The notes: a model not told the origin generated them from the letters alone. Counted from the stretch's first letter, positions 46,555 to 55,805 are shown. The stretch: 64,000 bases of DNA from Sporolactobacillus spathodeae (GCF_016908935.1 NZ_JAFBEV010000003.1:62001-126000), one strand, 5' to 3'. Numbers and translations: made by a program.

Positions 46555-47298
46555 TTATTTCTTTATCCCATGGCGTTCTCTCATGGATACTTCACCGTCA
46601 ATGAAAATACTATAGGAGTCATGAATGATCCGATCCAAGATCGCATCGGCTAAGGTTGCTTCGCCAATGCTTTCATACCAGCCTTGTGTATCGAATTGTG
46701 AGCAGAATATTGTGGATGCTGTTTGATGTCTTGCTTCTACAATTTCAAGTAAATCTCTTGCTTCGTTTCCCTTAAGTGAAGTAAGGAGCCATTCATCGAG
46801 AATAAGAAGATTTACCTTTCGGTACATTTTCATTACTTTTTGAAAAATGCCTTCTCCACGGGCGACAGCGAGCTCATCCAATAGATCTGGCAAGCGAACA
46901 TACTTTACCGTATAAAATTGTCGACATGCAGCGATTCCAAACGCACAGGATAGATAAGATTTACCGTTCCCAGATGCTCCTTTGATAATCAGATTATGGT
47001 TTTCTTGAATGTATTGGCCGGACGCTAATCGGAGAATCTGAGTCTTATCCAGTTTACGATCTGGATGATATTCAATATCTTCAATGCATGCTTGAGGATA
47101 TCGGAATCCAGCATTTATGATGAGACGGGAAAGCTTGTTGTTTTTTCTGCGATCCCATTCTCGATCCACGAGCAGGCTGAATCGTTCTTCAAATGGCATA
47201 TCATTAAATTGAGGGTTATGAAGCTGTTCGTGATAATACTCAGCCATTGCGCTTAGGCGCATATCATTTAATTTTGAAAGTGTACTGTCATTGGTCAT
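46555..47298 (-). CDS. istB: IS21-family ATP-binding helper protein IstB
   Basis: 247-residue AAA+ protein that assists IstA in target selection and strand transfer. Walker A KGASGNGKSYLSCA (about residue 105) and Walker B LLILDEWLL are present, with the IstB-specific RQFYTVKYVRLPDLLDELAV. Its start overlaps the istA stop (ATGA), so both are translated as a coupled pair. Full length, no frameshift: the element may still be active. Confidence 0.97.
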   Translation of the reverse strand: MTNDSTLSKLNDMRLSAMAEYYHEQLHNPQFNDMPFEERFSLLVDREWDRRKNNKLSRLIINAGFRYPQACIEDIEYHPDRKLDKTQILRLASGQYIQENHNLIIKGASGNGKSYLSCAFGIAACRQFYTVKYVRLPDLLDELAVARGEGIFQKVMKMYRKVNLLILDEWLLTSLKGNEARDLLEIVEARHQTASTIFCSQFDTQGWYESIGEATLADAILDRIIHDSYSIFIDGEVSMRERHGIKK

Positions 47299-48845
47299 TT
47301 TTCTGTCCTCCCGTAATAAGCTGCTCCTCTAATAAATCCATGAGATTTTTGCTGTTCATTTGTATTTCCATGCTCCTGTGACTCTTGCCGCTGTTTATCC
47401 TGTCCGGTCTTTAAGATCGTTGTGATGCTTTTAATATTAGGCCTTGGAGAATAACTGAGCGCTCGCATGCACGCGGATTCTAATCGTTCTACTGAATATT
47501 TGTCCGCAAGTTTTGAAAGGGCTGAACAGGATTTCAAAGCTTGTTTCTCAACTTTATAGGAATCGAGAAATCCTTGGACCGTTGCCGCTGTATGCGTGCC
47601 TATGGTTTTTGACCATGATAAAAAATGTTCTGGAGTAAAAGTTAAGTAGTCTTTGTGTTGATCAGGCATATGATCGGAATTTGTGGATAATTGACCTGAT
47701 TTTCCATAGATGCGAACATGAGAGGCAATGCGCATGTTATGATAGAAGACTTCGATAATGTGTTGCGTTACGCGAATATCTACTTGATGTTTTAAGTATT
47801 CATAGGGAACGGAGTAATACATTTTTTCTACAGATATGTGATAATCATAGGGTACGGTAGCTTTCTTCCAAGTGGCTAATTCGTATGGGGAAGCCGGCAA
47901 AGGGAGCAGCGCAAAGCTCTCTTCCTCCGCAAAGGCGGATTGCCTGCTTCCATTTTTATTTTGAAATGGTTTTTGATTGTATTCCACTAATTTTTCTCTA
48001 ATGGCTTCATTGAGTTCTTGAATGGAAAAGTACTGACCATTTCTTAATGCGGCAATAATCCAGGTCGATATGATTTTTACGCTTCCTTCGACATTGGGCT
48101 TATCTTTGGGATGGCGAACTCTAGCAGGGATAATTGCTGTCTGATAATGTTCCGCTAATTCTTGGTAAGTCCGGTTGATAATCGGATCTGTACTTGAGGA
48201 ATGATCGACCCCCGTCTTGAGATTATCGGGGACAACCGTTCGAGAAACACCGTTAAAAAACTGAAAAGCATGGATATGTGCCTGTATCCAACTCGACGTG
48301 TCCATGGATAAAAAACCTTCAACATACGTGTATTGACTGCATGGGAGGACTGCGACAAAAACGTAAGCAGGATGCACTTGCCCAGTGATCGAATTCTTAA
48401 CTGACGCTGTTTGTCCTGCCCAATCGACTTCCATTGCTTCTCCTGGCTTTCGCTTAATCCGCATCGTTGCCTTTGTCTTTGTGACGTAACGCGTATAAAA
48501 GCGACAGAATTGCCGGTAGCTATAAGGGAGCTCTCTTCGCTCACGGCATAATTGAACATATTCGTGCCAAAGCAGAGACAGAGTCACACCGTTTCGAGCC
48601 ATTTCCTTATAAATGTAATCACAATCCGGTTTCTGTCTCACATCGGAGTGATTCTTTTCCGGAAACAGAAGAGCCTGCAATTCTACGTCATCAACGTCTT
48701 TTTCAAGCGGCCATAAAACGTCTTTTTCCTTAGCACGTTTCAAGACGTCACTGACTGTATTCCTAGAACTACCTACACCTGAAGCAATACTTCGAATACT
48801 TAAATCCTGCGCATGAAGACGTAAGATTTCACGGTATTTGAGCAC
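47295..48845 (-). CDS. istA: IS21-family transposase IstA
   Basis: 516-residue DDE transposase. N-terminal helix-turn-helix (YREILRLHAQDLSIRSIASG, VGSSRNTVSDVLKRAKE), an rve-type catalytic core with first Asp in AMEVDWAGQTA, second in VPDNLKTGV and Glu in DKPNVEGSVKI, and a C-terminal beta-barrel region. Intact. It is transcribed leftward from near the right end, opposite to nearly every other gene in the window. Confidence 0.97.
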   Translation of the reverse strand: MLKYREILRLHAQDLSIRSIASGVGSSRNTVSDVLKRAKEKDVLWPLEKDVDDVELQALLFPEKNHSDVRQKPDCDYIYKEMARNGVTLSLLWHEYVQLCRERRELPYSYRQFCRFYTRYVTKTKATMRIKRKPGEAMEVDWAGQTASVKNSITGQVHPAYVFVAVLPCSQYTYVEGFLSMDTSSWIQAHIHAFQFFNGVSRTVVPDNLKTGVDHSSSTDPIINRTYQELAEHYQTAIIPARVRHPKDKPNVEGSVKIISTWIIAALRNGQYFSIQELNEAIREKLVEYNQKPFQNKNGSRQSAFAEEESFALLPLPASPYELATWKKATVPYDYHISVEKMYYSVPYEYLKHQVDIRVTQHIIEVFYHNMRIASHVRIYGKSGQLSTNSDHMPDQHKDYLTFTPEHFLSWSKTIGTHTAATVQGFLDSYKVEKQALKSCSALSKLADKYSVERLESACMRALSYSPRPNIKSITTILKTGQDKQRQESQEHGNTNEQQKSHGFIRGAAYYGRTEK

Positions 48846-49029
48846 ACAAAAACCTCCTATTTAATAGATTTGCACCGATGGTGCAAGCCCAATTATACAG
48901 GAGGTGGCTCTGGTATGGCACAAGTGGCTCAATATTTTGTCCTAACATGCTCTAAATTATGGCACAGTTGGCACTATTCAATGGCAATATACATTTCGAG
49001 AATAAATACGGAACAGAAAAGGATGGATG

Positions 49030-50994
49030 ATGGACGTGAAAAGAAAAAGATCAAATCTCATCGTAACTATTCTTTCCATGATCGGTCTCTTTGTTTTAAC
49101 CTTTGGCGGAGCTAATTCAGCCATGGCTAAATCAGCCGATTCCCACAGCAAACCGGTAAAATCGAGCATCACCGTTCAGAAAGTAACCGGAATCACCAAA
49201 AACACAATTCGCGGTGTAGATATTTCGACACTGATCTCTGAAGAACAGAGCGGGGTCAAATATTACAACAGTAAAGGCAAACAGCAGAATCTTATAAAGA
49301 TCCTAAAAAAGTCAGGGGTTAACTATGTGCGCATTCGTGTCTGGAATGATCCATACAACAGTGATGGACAGGGTTATGGCGCTGGCAACTCGGATTTAGC
49401 TAAAGCCATTCAAATTGGCAGATTGGCGACAAAAAATCACATGAAAGTTCTTATTGATTTTCACTATTCCGATTTCTGGGCTGATCCAGGCAAACAGACC
49501 CCTCCGAAAGCTTGGGCGGATTATACGGTCGACCAGAAAATAGACGCCGTTTATCGGTTTACGATGAAAAGTATGGAGAAGCTGAAAAAGGCAAAAGTCG
49601 ATGTTGGCATGGTGCAGATCGGCAACGAGACCAACGGCTTCTTTATTGGTGAACGAAACTGGACCAATATTTGCAAGCTGTTCAACGCGGGAAGCAAGGC
49701 AGTTCGTCAGGTTTCACCAAAATCGCTCGTCGTACTTCATTTCACTAATCCGGAGAAAGCGGGCAACTATAGTTATATCGCTAAGACACTGAACGCTAAC
49801 AATGTAGATTATGATGTTTTCGCGTCTTCCTATTATCCTTACTGGCATGGGACGACAAGTAACCTAACTGCTGTGCTCAAGAACGTGGCCACGACATATA
49901 ACAAGAAAGTCATGGTTGCTGAGACATCTTATCCATACACAACAGCAGACGGTGACGGAACAGTGAATGTTGTTACAGGAAAGGGCAGCGATTTCAACTT
50001 TCCAACATCGCCTCAAGGACAAGCGACCTCGATACGGAACATTTTTCAGGCAGTTGCTGATGTCGGTCCGGCTGGATTAGGTGTCTTTTATTGGGAGCCG
50101 GCATGGATCCCCGTAGGCACACCTGACCGATTGGCACAAAATCAGGATCTGTGGTTGAAATATGGATCGGGCTGGGCTTCAAGTTATGCACAAGATTATG
50201 AAAGCGATACGGCGACAGAATGGGGCGGTTCACAGTGGGATAACCAAGCATTATTTGATTTTAGTGGCAAAGCACTGCCATCTCTGAATGTATTTAACTA
50301 TATTTTCACTGGTTCGACGTCACCGAAAGAGGTCTGGAAAATTCAAAATGATACGCTGACGTTTAATGCCGGTGAACCGATCAGTCTGCCGTCGACAGAA
50401 CAGATCGTTTATACCGATAATTCAGAAGAAACGCAGGCAGTGACCTGGGATCAATCCCAGGTTACTACACTCAACAACGCAGGACCAGGGACCTATGTGA
50501 TTGATGGGACACTGAGTAATGGTCTGACGGTCAAACTGACCGTTGTGCTAAAAGCTTATAATTTTGTCGCCAATCCAGGGTTTGAAAATGGTCTGGATCA
50601 GTGGAACGTGGTCTATCAAACAAAAGACGCTAACTATGTCGACATGAATACAACCGATGTCACTTCCGGTTCCAAAGCACTCCATTACTGGTCAGCAAAT
50701 CCGCTGAACTTTGTTGTAAAGCAAACCATTACTGGTCTTGGAGATGGAACCTACGAACTGTCCGCAGAGGCACAAGGCGGCATCACAAGTTCAAGTCAGT
50801 TGACTCTCTTTGCTCAGAGCGGCACAACGAATAATGCGCAAAACTTCACACTGTCAGGCTGGCGGAATTGGGTTCAGCCGAAGCTCGACGTAACCGTGCA
50901 TGGCGGATCGGTTACGATTGGCGTTTCGATTCAGGCGCCAGCACAGTCTTGGGGCTCAATCGACGACTTCTCTTTAACCAAAGTCAGTCATTGA
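49030..50994 (+). CDS. Secreted GH53 arabinogalactan endo-beta-1,4-galactanase with accessory domains
   Basis: About 654 residues. An N-terminal signal peptide (basic MDVKRKRSN, hydrophobic core, AMA cleavage site) precedes a GH53 barrel: RGVDISTLISEEQSG, NYVRIRVWNDPYN, IDFHYSDFWADPGKQ, acid/base Glu in QIGNETNGFF (about residue 200) and nucleophile Glu in VAETSYPY (about 298). A bacterial Ig-like (Big_4) domain follows (EEPI/TDNSEETQAVTWDQ region, about 450-515), then a beta-sandwich carbohydrate-binding module (NPGFENGLDQWNV onward), probably CBM61-like. It cleaves pectic galactan side chains outside the cell. It sits immediately right of the IS21 element, whose insertion may have separated it from its promoter. 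Confidence 0.93.
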   Translation: MDVKRKRSNLIVTILSMIGLFVLTFGGANSAMAKSADSHSKPVKSSITVQKVTGITKNTIRGVDISTLISEEQSGVKYYNSKGKQQNLIKILKKSGVNYVRIRVWNDPYNSDGQGYGAGNSDLAKAIQIGRLATKNHMKVLIDFHYSDFWADPGKQTPPKAWADYTVDQKIDAVYRFTMKSMEKLKKAKVDVGMVQIGNETNGFFIGERNWTNICKLFNAGSKAVRQVSPKSLVVLHFTNPEKAGNYSYIAKTLNANNVDYDVFASSYYPYWHGTTSNLTAVLKNVATTYNKKVMVAETSYPYTTADGDGTVNVVTGKGSDFNFPTSPQGQATSIRNIFQAVADVGPAGLGVFYWEPAWIPVGTPDRLAQNQDLWLKYGSGWASSYAQDYESDTATEWGGSQWDNQALFDFSGKALPSLNVFNYIFTGSTSPKEVWKIQNDTLTFNAGEPISLPSTEQIVYTDNSEETQAVTWDQSQVTTLNNAGPGTYVIDGTLSNGLTVKLTVVLKAYNFVANPGFENGLDQWNVVYQTKDANYVDMNTTDVTSGSKALHYWSANPLNFVVKQTITGLGDGTYELSAEAQGGITSSSQLTLFAQSGTTNNAQNFTLSGWRNWVQPKLDVTVHGGSVTIGVSIQAPAQSWGSIDDFSLTKVSH

Positions 50995-51048
50995 ACAAAG
51001 CACACTTATCAAGCGAGCGATGAAAAAAATACTGATTTTAATTTCACT

Positions 51049-51078
51049 AACCCACACCAGTCAAAAAGGTGTGGGTTT
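51049..51078 (+). terminator. Terminator of the galactanase gene
   Basis: AACCCACACC and GGTGTGGGTT pair perfectly with a 9-base loop, then TTTTG. From here to 51380 I see no supportable feature. Confidence 0.88.
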
Positions 51079-51380
51079 TGATATGGCGGATTGTATACCT
51101 TTCCACCAAGCCTGACGCCAGCATTTATGGTCAAGAGTCAATCGGTCCGGTCTCGAGAGTAACGATATATTCAAGATTGAGGTTAAGCATAAGGAGACTT
51201 TAAGAAGAATTCAGTCTTAAACGCGACATTCCGTTGTATACGTTTTATGTCTTAACCCACTGGCTATAGCAGGTGATAATTTGACAACCAATTCGAACTT
51301 GCTAAGAAAGTTTGATCTTGCAATTCTATGGTGGCACCAATCAGCGCATCTTTGACTCGGTCCGGTTTTTAGCAAATTCA

Positions 51381-51839
51381 CTATTCTTCAATTGGAACCA
51401 TGAAATCAAATTCAGGGTTCCCATACTTTGCAATCATCTTTTTTCGATACGCTTCAAATGGCAAATGGAAATTTTCAGGGGGATTACCCCGTAAGATGGT
51501 GAATACACCATTTTTGTACGAAACTAAGTAACTTTTCTCCAAATCAACATTGTCATCTATGAATGACGCCTTATACTTTTCTAATTGCTTCTCTGTCACA
51601 TTATTCAACATCATATTTTCGTAGCTGCCATCTTTTTTGACCAAAATAAAGACACCATTTCCTTCATACTTTTCTTCATTATATTCGATACTTTGATCTG
51701 TGTAGCTTTTAATTGTTTTGGCGTAATTATAACCGCACCGTAAGCAGTAGATAAATTGTTCATTAGTTTTGTAATAATCATCAATAATTGCAGAACGTCC
51801 GCAACAAGGGCATTTTACAGCATACATATTAGAAGCCAA
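51381..51839 (-). CDS. Hypothetical zinc-ribbon protein (152 aa)
   Basis: Not recognised at family level. The N-terminus has two Cys pairs, VKCPCCGRSAII and IYCLRCGYNYAK, that would form a zinc ribbon; the rest is an acidic alpha/beta domain (VFILVKKDGSYENMML, YLVSYKNGVFTILRGNPPEN, YRKKMIAKYGNPEFDF). The TTG start is preceded by a good GAGGAGATG site 8 bases upstream on the minus strand. It is the only non-mobile minus-strand gene in the window, which suggests acquisition. Small proteins of this build are sometimes immunity proteins, but nothing here shows it. Confidence 0.72.
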   Translation of the reverse strand: MASNMYAVKCPCCGRSAIIDDYYKTNEQFIYCLRCGYNYAKTIKSYTDQSIEYNEEKYEGNGVFILVKKDGSYENMMLNNVTEKQLEKYKASFIDDNVDLEKSYLVSYKNGVFTILRGNPPENFHLPFEAYRKKMIAKYGNPEFDFMVPIEE

Positions 51840-52439
51840 TGTGAATCATCTCCTCTGTTTATCCTTTTGGAATTTGAATGGATTAGAAAATGTTGAAGTG
51901 TTCTGATAATTAAGAAAAAATAACGTAGATTATAGCAGGATCACTGGGGTGGGTAGAAAAACAAAGTTTTATTAGCTGAGGATTTTTATTGCTTCTATAT
52001 TTCATTATAGAACAAATGTTTGTATTTGACTAATTTTTTTTTGTGAAGGGATGCGCTCTTCTCATCGCTTAGTTCCAAATGGAGCTTGAAGAAAGGGAAT
52101 TTGACTAAAGGATGGAAAAAACAAAATTATCCTGCACTACAAATGAGAGGTAGTAAATGCTGAAAGAACAAATTTGACTTGCAATCTTGCGTATACACAT
52201 TAAAAGAGTTTACAACTGCTCTATAGCATAAGTATCTATCTAAATTTCTATTAATTAGTGGCTATGAATAATTGGACATCCTTATTATCGCAGTGCCTAA
52301 CTAATTCTTTTGATATAATAGGTGCAAGGTATATTGCTCATGTTGGGTAAATGCCGTGGACTTTTTATTCAATTGGGCGGCTTGTCTTGCATTTCGTGCA
52401 AATCGTTAGATGCACTTTTTTAAGGAAGGACAGGATTAC
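51840..52439. other. Gene-free AT-rich spacer
   Basis: About 600 bp without a supportable gene. It holds the leader and promoter of the minus-strand zinc-ribbon gene on one side and of the NAD-epimerase-like gene on the other (TATAAT at 52314-52319, no clear -35). No repeat-family copy, no terminator hairpin of note. Confidence 0.6.
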
Positions 52440-53363
52440 ATGAGAAAAAACATTGTGATCTCGGGTGGAAGTGGATTTATAGGGCAAGAATTGATACGAA
52501 CCTTTCGTAAAGAGGGACATCATCTCTATATATTGACTCGGCAAGCTGCCGATCGCTTGACGCCTTTAAGTGATATTCACTTTATTCAGTGGTCGCAGAA
52601 AGATCTGAAAGCCTTATCTGCCGAGCTGCCAGATCATATTGATTGCATTATCAATTTATCTGGAGCGCCAATCAATAGTGGGCGGTGGACACGTAAAAGA
52701 AAAGATCTTATATTGAGAAGTCGTTTGCAAACCACGGACACACTGATTCGTTTGATTGAGCAAGCAAAAATAAAACCGAAGCTACTCATCAATGCATCCG
52801 CAGTCGGTATTTACGGGACTTCTGATTCGGCGACATTTACTGAAACATCGACCTCTGAGAACGGTGATTTTCTCAGCCATCTTTCCTACCAATGGGAACA
52901 AGCCGCTCGCAAAGCAGAACAATTTGGTGTACGGACAGTCTATGCGCGATTTGGGATCGTTCTTGGTAAAGTGGGTGGTGCGCTTCCCCTTCTCAATCTA
53001 CCTTACCGGTTTTTTATCGGCGGCAAAATCGCGTCCGGTAAACAATGGCTATCTTGGATACATATCGACGATCTCGTGCGTCTCGTTGTATTTATTATAG
53101 ATAATCAGGAAATCAAAGGGCCTGTTAACTTTACTTCACCAAATCCTACAACAATGCAGCTATTTGGCAAAACGCAAGCAAAAGTTATGAAGCGCCCCTA
53201 TTGGCTGAGTGTTCCAGAACCAATAATTAAAATCATGCTCGGTGAGAAAAGCCTTATCGTGACAAAAGGTCAACGTGTTCTGCCCCAAAAAGCATTGAAT
53301 GCAGGCTTCCATTTCCACTTTGACACATTAGACGCAGCATTGGTTGATTTGCTAAAAAAATAA
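52440..53363 (+). CDS. TIGR01777-family NAD-dependent epimerase-like protein
   Basis: 307-residue extended-SDR protein with the N-terminal Rossmann motif ISGGSGFIGQELIRTF, INLSGAPINSGRWTRKRK and a DUF1731-type C-terminus (PYWLSVPEPIIKIMLGEKSLIV), the build of B. subtilis YfhF and E. coli YfcH. Substrate unknown; in other organisms linked to cell division inhibition (SulA-like annotation) without firm proof. The frame is open from 52410, but ATG 52440 follows AAGGAAGGACAGG. Confidence 0.9.
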   Translation: MRKNIVISGGSGFIGQELIRTFRKEGHHLYILTRQAADRLTPLSDIHFIQWSQKDLKALSAELPDHIDCIINLSGAPINSGRWTRKRKDLILRSRLQTTDTLIRLIEQAKIKPKLLINASAVGIYGTSDSATFTETSTSENGDFLSHLSYQWEQAARKAEQFGVRTVYARFGIVLGKVGGALPLLNLPYRFFIGGKIASGKQWLSWIHIDDLVRLVVFIIDNQEIKGPVNFTSPNPTTMQLFGKTQAKVMKRPYWLSVPEPIIKIMLGEKSLIVTKGQRVLPQKALNAGFHFHFDTLDAALVDLLKK

Positions 53364-53434
53364 ATCCATTTTTTCACGAGCGGACACATTTTTGTGAACT
53401 GAGAAAATGAGGGTTGAAAATAAAGGAGCGGACA

Positions 53435-54169
53435 ATGAATTATCAATTGACCATTCAATATGATGGCGGCCGTTATAAAGGCTGGCAACGGCTTGGAACG
53501 ACTGAAAATACCATACAAGGGAAGATAGAACATATTTTATCGGAACTTGAAGGAGAAATAGTTGAGATTATTGGCAGCAGCAGAACAGACGCTGGGGTGC
53601 ACGCGATTGCACAAATAGCCAATGTTAAGTTGAAAAAGGTTTTGACTGAATCTGAAATCAAAAATTATTTAAATAGAAATTTGCCCCGAGATATTAGCAT
53701 TTGTGATGTTCAGCGCGTTCCTGAACGCTTTCATGCACGTTATCAAGCCAAGGGCAAGACCTATTTGTACAAGATCTGGAATAGAGACTATTCGCATCCA
53801 TTCATGCGAAAATATAGTATGCATATTGAAAAAACATTAGATTGTGATCGGATGAAAGAAGCATGCCGCTTTTTTTTAGGTGAACATGATTTTACTGCGT
53901 ATTCTAATGCCAAGTCCAAGAAAAAAACTGCGGTGCGCAGAATCCATTCGATTACTATCGAAGAGACGGACGGTCTCATTCAAATCAGAGTAAGCGGTGA
54001 TGGATTTCTTTACAATATGGTAAGAAAAATTGTCGGAACGTTGATCGAAGTCGGACTAAACGAAATGGAGCCAGAAAAAATTCCGAGTATTTTAATCGCA
54101 AAGGAACGCATACAAACAGGTCGCATGGCAGATGCCTGCGGACTCTACTTGGAAAAAATTGATTTTTAA
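53435..54169 (+). CDS. truA: tRNA pseudouridine synthase A (TruA)
   Basis: 244-residue enzyme converting U38-U40 of tRNA anticodon arms to pseudouridine. The catalytic Asp is residue 52 in SSRTDAGVHAIAQ; YQAKGKTYLYKIWN and FLYNMVRKIVGTLIEVG are the other family motifs. ATG 53435 follows AAAGGAG. It is away from the ribosomal-protein operon where the housekeeping truA of Bacillales normally sits, so this may be a second copy; the first would lie outside the window. Repeat copy 7 directly follows. Confidence 0.94.
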   Translation: MNYQLTIQYDGGRYKGWQRLGTTENTIQGKIEHILSELEGEIVEIIGSSRTDAGVHAIAQIANVKLKKVLTESEIKNYLNRNLPRDISICDVQRVPERFHARYQAKGKTYLYKIWNRDYSHPFMRKYSMHIEKTLDCDRMKEACRFFLGEHDFTAYSNAKSKKKTAVRRIHSITIEETDGLIQIRVSGDGFLYNMVRKIVGTLIEVGLNEMEPEKIPSILIAKERIQTGRMADACGLYLEKIDF

Positions 54170-54275
54170 AAATTTTGTTGCGTGCAGCGAAGGCGCCCTG
54201 GCGCCTTGCGGGAAAAGCGAGCAACCGAAGCGCAATCTTACAAAAAGACTTGGCTATGCCAAGTCTTTTTGTAAG
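54170..54275 (+). repeat. Dispersed intergenic repeat, copy 7 (short form)
   Basis: GCAGCGAAGGCGCCCTGGCG, CCTTGCGGGAAAAGCGAGCA then ACCGAAGCGCAATCTTACAA: the central block is deleted at the GCGAG junction, as in copy 6. The terminal hairpin is extended, CAAAAAGACTTGGC-TAT-GCCAAGTCTTTTTG (54241-54271), a very strong bidirectional terminator directly after truA. Confidence 0.92.
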
Positions 54276-54485
54276 ATGCTTTTTTCTATAATTGGGTGGA
54301 CCCCCGAGCCTTTAAGAAGTAAATGAAGTCAATGACGCCTTAAGCCTGGTAAAGAGTGCTAGGATCTAGCTATCTTTCGCCAAAATTCGGTATACAGCAT
54401 CTTATTAAAGTTGTATTCAGAACATAAAAAAATAACGTCATAATTGCTGCGAGCGATCTGAAAAAATTTGGCTCAAGCAATTCAA

Positions 54486-54520
54486 TTGACAGGTGAGATA
54501 ATTGTAACTAAAATAGTTAC
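54486..54520 (+). promoter_or_regulatory. Strong sigma-A promoter with GTAACT/AGTTAC palindrome
   Basis: TTGACA (54486-54491), a 17-bp spacer and TAAAAT (54509-54514), with the perfect inverted repeat GTAACT-AAAAT-AGTTAC (54504-54520) overlapping the -10. Same promoter hexamers and same half-sites as upstream of rny. About 260 bp precede the quinone reductase ATG; after the promoter only a 5-codon frame with a GGGAAG site (ATG 54541) is seen. Confidence 0.7.
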
Positions 54521-54777
54521 ATCTAGTAGGGAAGAACTATTGATGTCATTCAATGTATGATTTTCTATCACTGTTCTACGGGCACAGGCATTGAAAGACC
54601 AACCGATCCCCAATATTTTTTACCTTTTTAAGCGTTTTTTTATACGTTTGAATAAATTCTCAGAGGCATTAAAAGAATTAAGGTTACGAACATCCAATGA
54701 GTGGTTACACCATGTTTTTCGAATCAATCTGTAATAAAATTCTCAAAAAATCATAACTCCGATGGGGGATGCGTCCG

Positions 54778-55650
54778 ATGAAATTTCTCGTTACAGGAGC
54801 GACAGGAAGTTTAGGTTCTAAAGTTGTTGCCTCATTATTGAAAAAAGTACCGGCAAGTCAATTGGTTGTCAGTGTGCGACACCCTGAGAAAGCAGAAAAA
54901 TTTCAGCAGCTTGGCGTAGAAGTCCGCCAAGGAGATTTTGATCGCCCGGAAACGTTGGCTACTGCTTTTTCCGGCATTGACCGGTTGCTGATTATTTCGA
55001 CAGACGGTGATAATGAGACAAGAACGAAGCAGCATAAAAATGCGGTAGCCGCTGCCGAATATGCTCAGGTTAAATTTATTGCCTATACGAGCATCGTCAA
55101 TGCGCAGGAAAGCAAAAATATCTTCGCTTCGACCCACCAAGCAACAGAAATGGCTATTTTGAGAACAGGCATTCCTTATTCTTTTCTCCGTAATAACTGG
55201 TACTTGGAAAATGAGGTTTCTAATATTCAGGGAGTCTTAATAGGGGCTCCATGGGTAACAGCCGCAAAAGAGGGCAAAGTGGGTTGGGCATTGAAACAAG
55301 ATTATGCAGAAGCTGCGGCAACAGTGCTTTCTGGTGAGGGACATGAAAATACAGTTTTTGAGCTTTCGGGAGAATTAATGACACAGGAAGAACTTGCTTC
55401 TGTAGTCAGTACGCGAATAGGAAAAGAAGTATTCGTGCAGCAAGTTGATGACGCGGCCTATGCTAAGATTGTCAAAGATGCAGGTGTACCCGAATTTCTT
55501 ATTCCAATGCTTGTCGGTATCCAGAAAAGTATTCGGGATCACACATTGGAAGTCGCAAGCGATGATTTTGAGCAATTGCTTGGCCATCCGGTTACCCCAA
55601 TCAAAGAGGCAGTTGCTCAAATCATAAATGAATATTCGCGCAGCCATTAA
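54778..55650 (+). CDS. NmrA-like NAD(P)H:quinone oxidoreductase (QOR2/YtfG type)
   Basis: 290-residue atypical SDR. N-terminal cofactor motif FLVTGATGSLGSKVVASL, VRHPEKAEKFQQLGVEVRQG, AYTSIVNAQESK and FLRNNWYLEN are shared with E. coli YtfG (QorB), an NAD(P)H-dependent quinone reductase protecting against redox cycling. ATG after GGGGGATG; an earlier in-frame ATG at 54769 overlaps that site. The palindromic promoter upstream suggests repression by a redox/electrophile sensor, the gene for which is not in the window. Confidence 0.88.
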   Translation: MKFLVTGATGSLGSKVVASLLKKVPASQLVVSVRHPEKAEKFQQLGVEVRQGDFDRPETLATAFSGIDRLLIISTDGDNETRTKQHKNAVAAAEYAQVKFIAYTSIVNAQESKNIFASTHQATEMAILRTGIPYSFLRNNWYLENEVSNIQGVLIGAPWVTAAKEGKVGWALKQDYAEAAATVLSGEGHENTVFELSGELMTQEELASVVSTRIGKEVFVQQVDDAAYAKIVKDAGVPEFLIPMLVGIQKSIRDHTLEVASDDFEQLLGHPVTPIKEAVAQIINEYSRSH

Positions 55651-55805
55651 TTGAACTTTTTTTGAATTCGGATATTTTTTGTGTACTCAATAGTGATAAC
55701 AAAACTTACAAAATAAAAGAGTTCATAGCTCACCGCAGTTTTTTAAACAAATAGAAGCAACTACTAAAGCTTTAAGAAGTAAGCAATTATCTCGGAGGTA
55801 TTCAT

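Larger units (their letters stand above)
46444..48986 (-). mobile_element. Complete IS21-family insertion sequence
   Basis: The ends are TGCCAT at 46444 and ATGGCA at 48986. Reverse-complementing the right end gives an imperfect match to the left end over about 85 bp, with repeated motifs (TGTGCCATA, GGACAAA, GAGCCAC, TTGCCAT). Both sides carry ATAT (46440-46443 and 48987-48990), a 4-bp target duplication as expected for IS21. It encodes istA and istB, both intact, on the minus strand. A perfect hairpin GAGCCACCATCA-AG-TGATGGTGGCTC lies at 46521-46546 near the left end. Confidence 0.93.

Noticed and set aside
54541-54730. Possible transposase remnant on the minus strand upstream of the quinone reductase
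   Set aside because: A short basic translated stretch looked faintly like a transposase tail, but it is broken by stops and no motif could be confirmed.
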